Part shown: positions 57,905 through 64,000 of the stretch, piece after piece
Numbering within the stretch: position 1 is the stretch's first letter
How the letters are laid out: each line of letters begins with the position of its first letter
Assembly: GCA_029204225.1 (NCBI GenBank)
Contig: MU832565.1
Location: 1-64,000, forward strand
Length of the DNA: 64,000 nt
Direction: 5' to 3'
DNA from: Diphasiastrum complanatum
Taxonomy: Eukaryota > Streptophyta > Lycopodiopsida > Lycopodiales > Lycopodiaceae
Translations under genes and position numbers: made by a program
Notes under the pieces: generated by a model
Database searches by the model: none
What the model was told of the DNA's origin: nothing
The model's input: the letters and a program-made list of their open reading frames with translations, nothing else

Positions 57905-59460
57905 TGTTGGAAATTAACCCCATAGTTGTCTTCTTGGTGAATGACTAATTTCTATTTCAAGATTCTTCAAGCACGTTTATTGATCATTGATCTAGGGTCA
58001 GGTGAATTCAACATTGATTTTACGTCTGCTCATCTAATACCTACAGGAATCATAACTTAGACAGTCAAATTATTTAAAGAATGTCTACAACAGGCTAAAG
58101 GTTGATCTCCAGCAAAGGGTAACCAATCTTATCATATTTCAAGTTCAGATGTTAAGTTCAATAATTTGAAATCATTGAAGACTTGGCCATCTTCAAGAAC
58201 TTCCATGAATTAGCATTTAGAACAACTCTGCAGAAATACATTAAGTGTCGCAATAGTCTACAGAAATACACTAAGTGTCGCAACTGTCTGCAAAAATGAA
58301 CTATGTTTTTATTAGTGTCGGCTTTTTTGCATTTCTCCGAAATGTGACAATGTCGGCTTTTTTGCATTTTTCTCAAAATGCGACACTTCATCATAGTTCA
58401 ACAGTTTACCTATTTTTCAATAGTGTCGGCTTTTTTGCACTTTTTTGAAACATGCGACACTTGCCTTCAACTTCTTCCTTTCAATTATTTTGAAGAAGTT
58501 AAACTGTTTTAAAGACATTGTCGTCTTTTTAAGGGCACCATCGCATTTTTTTAAGGACAATGACAGCTTTTTAAGGGCACTGTCAGTTTTTTCGCAAAAT
58601 CCCGAAGAGAAAGAAAAAAATCCAACAGTCATCTATTTTCAACGAGGAACGTTCTAGGCACTTCCTAGAATTTGCGAAGTGAGAGAAAGCCACTTCACGT
58701 AATATGCGAAGTGAGAGAATTTGTAGCGTCCTCGTCCGCGTCAACATTCCCTGCGGGTTGACCATGTATAGTTGTCACACAAGCCAAATACTTCCAAGTA
58801 CAATGACTTACCTAATTAGGTGACAAATATTTACTGTAATTAATACATGGATGAATTCTATAAATGGATCATCCATGCACACTCTACGTGATGCTCCGTC
58901 CATGAGACGAATGATTTTGAGCCTCCTAGTTACGTCGTCATTCTGGTTGTAACTACTATTTTGTTGTGCTTTAGTGTAATGTAGTAGCAATACGCTTTTC
59001 TATCTCTGTATAATGTAGATGAATGCTTATTGTGATTTGAATGCACTTCATTTTTGTTTAATCACGCTTGTTTACTCACTCTGATCAAAAGACTGATGTC
59101 TACGACTCCTCAACTTATGATCAAACGATGGCTGTTTTTGACGTTTGAGGAACTCGCCATCATTTTGTTGCATTGTCAATCCATTCAGAACTGAACTTCT
59201 TATCAAATCCATTTCCAGTAATACCACACTCAAACCATTTCTAATATCTTCGGTGGACTGTACTCATTTTGTTTTTGTGAGTATGAATTAAATTCTAAGA
59301 TCCTATTGGGCAACAGAACGTTTGAGCTGTGACTACACTTAACATTAACAATCTATTAGACTGTTTCTGCATCTAGTAGCCCATTATGACGGGAGAGCTG
59401 TTCCGCAAATATTCCTGCTCTCTTCTCTGCTCACGTTCTCCATACTCCCTTGTCCCATCA
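57905..59460 (+). repeat. 3' LTR of C2
   Basis: At 1556 bp it starts TGTTGGAAATTAACCCC and ends TGTCCCATCA, with the same TCG-rich repeat block (about 58240-58600) and TATAAAT box near 58860 as the 5' LTR. Confidence 0.9.
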
Positions 59461-59665
59461 TGAACCTCATAATTTTTGGATATATTGCCTATGCATAGAT
59501 ATCGAAGGATGTTAGAAAGAAGCTGGACTTCCATAGTATCAAATCCATTTTCATTGGTTATACTACTTCAGACAAAGCTTATTAGCTTTATGATTTCATT
59601 GAATCAAAGATATAAACCAATAGAGATGTTATCTTTGAAGAGGAACTCTCGCATGTTAAATATGT
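59461..59665 (+). pseudogene. H1 integrase C-terminal piece
   Basis: Across C2, H1 integrase resumes: IFGYIAYA, KDVRKKLDFHSIKSIFIGYT, SDKAY-stop-LYDFIESKI, TNRDVIFEEELSHV. This is the usual copia integrase tail, with stops. It ends at the CACTA-like sequence. Confidence 0.8.
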
Positions 59666-59669
59666 CGTA

Positions 59670-60740
59670 AAACAAATGAGAACTCCAACAAGCTATGCAC
59701 ATTCTTTATGCATATCATTTACCAAAGATGAAAAATTAAGCGTATTGAAATCGCATGATTGGCATAAGATGTTGCAAATCGGACTTCCTTTTTTTATTCA
59801 AGGTTGTTTCATTGATGACGTACGAGATGCACTTTACAAATTATCGTCGATGACTAGGTTTGTATATCCTTTTAAACACTTGTATAAATATGTGCTATTT
59901 CAATAATTTTAGTGCCTAATCAACTTAGTATGATATCAACCTTGCAAGTGGATTTCTTCAAAAGAAATAAAAAAAAATGAATTTGATTCCATGAAAAGCC
60001 AAATGATCGAAATTGTATAATTGTTGGAAAGAGATTTTGTAATTTCCTTTTCAAAAGTACAAGTTCACCTTCTAGTGCATTTGGTCGAAGAAGTATCAAT
60101 TGCAAGACCTGTGGACACGAGATAGATGTTTTACCTTGAGCACTTTATGAAAGTTTTGAAAAGCTTTGTGAGACAAAAGGCAAGGCTAGAAAGTAGCATT
60201 GCAAAAGGTTGGCTTGTACAAGAATCTTTGTTTTATATCACAGAAATCATCTTGCAATTGCATCCTACAAGTCCAAAAATTTGGTGTGAAGAAGAAGATG
60301 AACGTGTGGAAAAGAAACTTTCATCTCAATTAAAAGAAAAAGTTGACACGTTCATTCTCTATAATTTTGGACATATGAAAAAGTGGACTTCAAGGTATGA
60401 AATATTAACTGCAAGACTTGTGCACACGAGATGGATGGTTTACCTTGAGTATTTTATGAAAGTTTTGAAGGCCTTTGTGAGACAAAATATAAGGCCAGAA
60501 GGTAGCATTGCAGAAGGTTGGCTTGTACAAGAATCTTTGTTTTATGTCACCATAATAATCTTGCAATTGCATCGTGCAAGTCCAAATTTGTCGTGTGAAG
60601 AAGAAGATGAACGTGTTAAAAATAAAGTACCACAAAGAAATGGTATGTAAAAGAGACTTTCATCTCAATTAAAAGAAAAAATTGATATTTCCATTCTATA
60701 TAATTGTGAACATATGAAAAGGTGGACTTCAAGGTATGAA
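59670..60740 (+). pseudogene. CACTA (En/Spm) transposase fragment, DUF4218, partly duplicated
   Basis: The frame 59676-59906 contains LKSHDWHKMLQIGLPFFIQG and DDVRDALYKLSS, parallel to the DUF4218 pattern LKSHDCHVLMQRLLP of CACTA transposon proteins. After a gap, VHLLVHLVEEVSIARPVDTR leads to 60126-60404 (MFYLEHFMKVLKSFVRQKAR, SIAKGWLVQESLF), the family's RWM-P-ER--KTLK-YVRNKARPEGS-AEGY pattern. The TRWM Trp is a stop in this first copy. The part from about 60105 is then repeated at about 60415-60738 with TRWM and RPEGSIAEGW readable. No CACTA termini or catalytic part were seen. Frames are interrupted, so no function is expected. Confidence 0.78.
60105..60738 (+). repeat. Tandem duplication of about 300-330 bp in the CACTA fragment
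   Basis: Two adjacent copies, about 60105-60400 and 60409-60738, each from GCAAGAC..GTG.ACACGAGAT to AAGTGGACTTCAAGGTATGAA or GGTGGACTTC. They differ at many sites, so the duplication is not recent. Confidence 0.88.
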
Positions 60741-60911
60741 AAAGCCAAAAAAAAAAGAAACATAACATTGAAACGAAGAAACATTCTCAATGTCTTATTT
60801 ATCGATCTTATAAAACTAACTTAATTTCCTAATTTTTTTGTAGATTATATTTCATCCAGATCGATTAGACCCAAGATGATGGTATGCGATCCAACTTAAT
60901 GCAAGAAAATG

Positions 60912-60997
60912 CTTCTTGGTTTCCAAGGGGAGGCTCGAACCTGAGACCAAAGAAACTTTGGATGTCAAGCTAACCAACTGAGCCAACCCCGTTGGAC
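60912..60997 (-). mobile_element. tRNA-derived short insertion (SINE-like) with 15-bp target duplication
   Basis: The minus strand has an RNA polymerase III A box in TTGGCTCAGTTGGTTAGC and a B box GGTTCGAGCC about 30 bases further. CCAA-C-GGGG at one end can pair with CCCC-TTGG at the other, like an acceptor stem. The 86-bp insert is bracketed by exact copies of TAATGCAAGAAAATG (60897-60911 and 60998-61012), a target duplication typical of LINE-driven retroposition. The D/anticodon region does not fold into a standard tRNA that I can identify, so it is a SINE or retroposed tRNA pseudogene. Confidence 0.85.
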
Positions 60998-61012
60998 TAA
61001 TGCAAGAAAATG

Positions 61013-61932
61013 ACGTGTGTTTGAAAGAAAAGATATTATAACATTAGATACACATGACAAACCCATATGCAATTTTGAGGTTTTGGAAGAACATGAATCA
61101 ATCATCCAAGCTCCAAATGATATGGAAATGACAAGAGAAAAACTTTTCTTGTGTGATGATGAGAATGATGACGAAATTGATGTATAATGTAATCACAAGA
61201 ATGACACATGAATGTATTTATGATTATTGATATTTATACTCAATTCTTCTTCTTTATCTTCATTGAAACACGGAAACTAATATTGGGTTTACTAGCTTCA
61301 AAGCTTATAACTAATATATAATAACTATAATCCTAAATTGTAATCCTAATAATGAATCCATGGTAGAACATACTCTAATCTCATTCCATTTTAATTTCAT
61401 TAGAGCTAAATGTGATAATTAAAATACTCGAACCTTGCGGTTATATTCTATTTCAAAATGTCACCTCATTATCCCTCCCTATGACGTGTAGGTTTTTGCT
61501 ATCAAGGAAGGATTAGAACCTTGTCTTTAATGGGAGAAAAGTAAGGGCTACACACCTTTCTAAGATTGAAAAATTTAATTATTATTCAACTCTTTCATAA
61601 TGACTAATTTCTAATTTATACGATATGACTATTGGACGTCTAATTCGGAAATTTATTGTCCTACGTTGCATTGGCCACGATGTGTTATTGTGATATCAAT
61701 CTAATAGAATGTTCTTTATGTACAAACCTCAACTTCAATCAAAAGACATATATATTTCACTATTCCTTCAATAGAAAAACTTTAGTCAGCTTGCATTTGA
61801 ACCAAAAACTTCACTTTTTATATTTTAGAAACATTCCAAGAGGAGCTTAGCATGTCAACTTCATTTAAAATACATAAGCCTTGAAATTACCCTAAACATA
61901 AGGCATCTCTTCAAGGAAATGCCCATTCATAG
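61013..61932. other. Non-coding stretch, nothing firm
   Basis: A weak acidic coding-like piece near 61070-61190 (DMEMTREKLFLCDDENDDEI-like) may be the tail of the CACTA-related protein. The rest is AT-rich with no feature. Confidence 0.45.
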
Positions 61933-62637
61933 TGTTGGAAGAAGGAAAGAATGCCTAGATAGAGAAAAAAATGCACTTGATGGATGCAACTATGAGGCTC
62001 TGTGGAATAATCCTTTCTTCAATGTATGACTACACCTATCAAATTCAAACAAAAATATCAGGACAATTGCTAGTTCGATTCTACTTGATTCTAACTCTAA
62101 AATCATCAGAATCTATGAGATTGATTTCGTAGACAAACATAAATAGGGAAAATATTGCTATGTAGAAGTATTTAACAACTCAAACAAAACTTGGAGAAAA
62201 CACATCAGATTATAGTAAATTAGAAAAACTTACATTCATTCTGACATAATACTGAGTGCAATAAAACCATATCATTGATTCAATAAGTAGCATGTACAAA
62301 TTAGATGAATAGTGAGCAAAAGACAATAGTGAATGCAACCGCGTACTCAAAACTAACTTTGAATCACTAATCCTCTCCATCTGATAAGTTAAAATTTGCT
62401 TAAAACATGATCACAAATCATGAAACACATTAACACCTACATAGAAAGCACTATCCCACACCAAGCTCACATGGCAACTGTATTCTAAAAAGCAAAGTAC
62501 ACTGTACACATAGTTTCTTTTTGTCAACCCATGCACAGCCCAGGTTGCCGTTGGCGGGACGCATGTCCTGTTGACTTGCCTTTTGGCAAGGCCAGCTGGT
62601 CTTGATCCACTGATCAGACCCACAACATAGTAACACA
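61933..62637 (-). repeat. 3' LTR of copia element H2
   Basis: Plus-strand TGTTGGAAGAAGG start is the inverse of the H1 LTR end. The inner part matches the H1 LTR inversely (for example near 62040-62340). The right end is placed where a purine-rich minus-strand tract (AGAGAGAGAGTT) begins and is approximate. A palindrome-like, GC-rich block at 62525-62610 is absent from H1. Confidence 0.7.
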
Positions 62638-62639
62638 AC

Positions 62640-64000
62640 TAGTTTTATTCTAACTCTCTCTCTAAAAGTAGAATCAACTTTTTACACACTCTTGTACATA
62701 GCATTAAAGTTAACAAACTTTAAGTATAGAAAGTTTTCATCTAAACTTATCAAACTTTTCTCTAAAGAGTGGCTTAGTGAAAATGTTAGCTAATTTCTCA
62801 TATGTATTACAATGAAGAATATTTATTTCCTTACTCAACAGTCTCTAATGTATGAAGTGATAATGAATCTCGATGTGTTTGGTCCTCGTGAAACACCGGA
62901 TTCTTCGCCATTGAATGCCAACCTAATTGTTGTTATGTATAGTTGTGGGTTTTTTTCGTTTCATGTCCATCTTATCCAAGATTTGCCTCAACCAAATGGC
63001 TTATTGTCTTCTGTGGACAAAGCAACTATACTTTGCTTCTTACTATACCGAGAAATGCAACTACCACAAAATTGGAATACATACCTTGTGATAGATCTAC
63101 ATTCATCACAATTACTTTTCCAATCCGCATCCACATAGCCACATAACTCAGGTGAACTTTTTTGCTTCCTGTACCAAGTCATAATTGCCCTTGACATATC
63201 GCAAAATGTGTGTGGTTGCCTTCCAATGCGTTTCAGTAGGTGCTGTCATAAACTGACTTACAATATCAATAACATAGCATATATCTGACCTAATCATGGT
63301 AAGGTAAATCAAGCTCCCTACTAACTTCATATATAGAGTAGTATCAAATGGTTGTGACTCATCAAGCTTATAAAGCTTTTCACTTGGTTCAATGAGAGTG
63401 TTCACTAGCTTGCAATCTTGTAGCATAAACATGTTTCAATAAATTCAGATTGTTACTAAATAGTAACATATCATCTACATAAACGATGATGATTATGAAG
63501 AGATTTGATACATACTGAAAATAAAAATTCGAGTTTGGAATAAAACCATTATCGTTAAAATATGCATTGGTCTTCTCTTGATCAGCATCAGTTGTTGACA
63601 TTGCCTCTGAAACATCGTTTGATTCCTGCACAAAGTAGCAAGCCGAATCATCCGTAAATTGGGATGGAGGCTGTCTTGATCGGTTCAATCTTTTGGGTTG
63701 AATTGCGATCCTCTGATGCGATTCATTTTGCTAAGGGACTACCTACCTCGTTGTCGGAGTCAGTGTAAGTGTAAGTGTTAGTGTTAATCTTCTGATCAAT
63801 CCTGAGTTCTTCATAGCTATTGGTGTCGATTCTAGGATCTAAATTCGAAGTAGCTTTTCCCTTGTGGTCGATAAACTAATCTTCCGCAAAAATGACATTT
63901 CTGCTCATGAAGGTCTTCTAAGAATCCAAATTGAAGAGCTTGTATGTCTGATGGTCTGAGAAATAGCTGATGAAGATTGACCTTCTGCTGGTGTTGTCCA
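62640..64000 (-). pseudogene. H2 pol remnant: integrase tail, RT, RNase H; cut by window end
   Basis: On the minus strand from the right edge: integrase tail (SDHQTYKLFNLDS, SRNVIF near 63890), linker (RIDTNSYEELRID), a jump over the RT fingers to NAYFNDNGF and IIIVYVDDMLLFSNN (near 63480), RT tail (LVGSLIYLTMIRSDICYV), and RNase H (YVDADWKSNCDE near 63120, LSTED for STEAE, AKNPVFHE near 62910). There are frameshifts and stops. 5' parts lie beyond the window. Confidence 0.8.

Larger units (their letters stand above)
49131..59460 (+). mobile_element. Copia element C2, 10.3 kb, with nested and inverted D
   Basis: It starts TGTTGGAAATTAAG (49131) and ends GTCCCATCA (59460). Flanks are TGGAC (49126-49130) and TGAAC (59461-59465), a 5-bp target duplication with one change, and the H1 integrase reads on across it (RPYEV before, IFGYIAY after). 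The internal order is abnormal: C gag start (+), D RT and RNase H (+), D LTR (+), C integrase, protease and gag (-), D RT start and gag (-), D LTR (-), C linker, RT and RNase H (+), C 3' LTR. This fits D inserted antisense into C2, followed by an inversion. Confidence 0.88.

Noticed and set aside
60912-60997. Functional tRNA gene
   Set aside because: The arms between D-box and B-box do not fold as a normal anticodon arm that I can identify, and the exact target duplication shows retroposition.
61933-63000. H2 RNase H and LTR as the inverted 3' end of H1
   Set aside because: H2 carries its own integrase tail (SRNVIF) that H1 also has at 59461-59665, so they are two copies.

Overview
This is nuclear DNA from a land plant. 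It contains an intact class III secretory peroxidase gene (a land-plant family) with four exons and GT-AG introns, set in AT-rich sequence crowded with Ty1/copia and Ty3/gypsy LTR retrotransposons, a CACTA transposase remnant and a tRNA-derived short insertion. The species cannot be fixed from the sequence. The many old, nested, point-mutated LTR elements suggest a large, slowly purged genome. There are no prokaryotic, organellar or CRISPR features.

Layout. 1-14100: a minus-strand, multi-exon-looking sequence with an RPA1-like OB-fold, split by copia element A (3007-10703, 5-bp target duplication GTATA). A itself carries the minus-strand non-autonomous element B2 (5590-10166), which keeps an open 729-codon gag-protease-integrase-remnant frame. 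14120-17540: gypsy remnants. 19062-21234: the peroxidase gene, predicted 329 residues, with a large compound microsatellite in intron 3. 21235-22880: no gene, but an array of degenerate TCGCGA-rich repeats. 22880-30275: a second B copy (B3) whose LTR was split by copia element C1. 30280-34200: scraps of copia E, gypsy (minus) and copia F. 34584-40708: G, the most complete copia element, with all domains in one frame broken by a few stop codons and one frameshift. 40713-42360: C-like and D-like fragments back to back. 42361-46035: non-coding, with a strong hairpin, a possible small terminal-inverted-repeat element and a possible LTR. 46980-61000: copia H1, holding a small gypsy integrase insert, the 10.3-kb copia C2 (49131-59460), and downstream a partly duplicated CACTA DUF4218 fragment and an 86-bp tRNA-like insertion with a 15-bp target duplication. 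61933-64000: a minus-strand H2 element cut by the window end.

The elements give relative dates: B2 after A, C1 after B3, C2 after H1, and D inside C2. C2 plus D then suffered an inversion of about 3.35 kb that can be read from domain order and target-site duplications. B and C copies lack a working reverse transcriptase, so their spread probably depended on enzymes from relatives such as G. I found no convincing new multi-gene system. The most notable items are the non-autonomous B family, the reconstructible C2/D inversion, the inverted LTR arm of C1 and the tRNA-like insertion.
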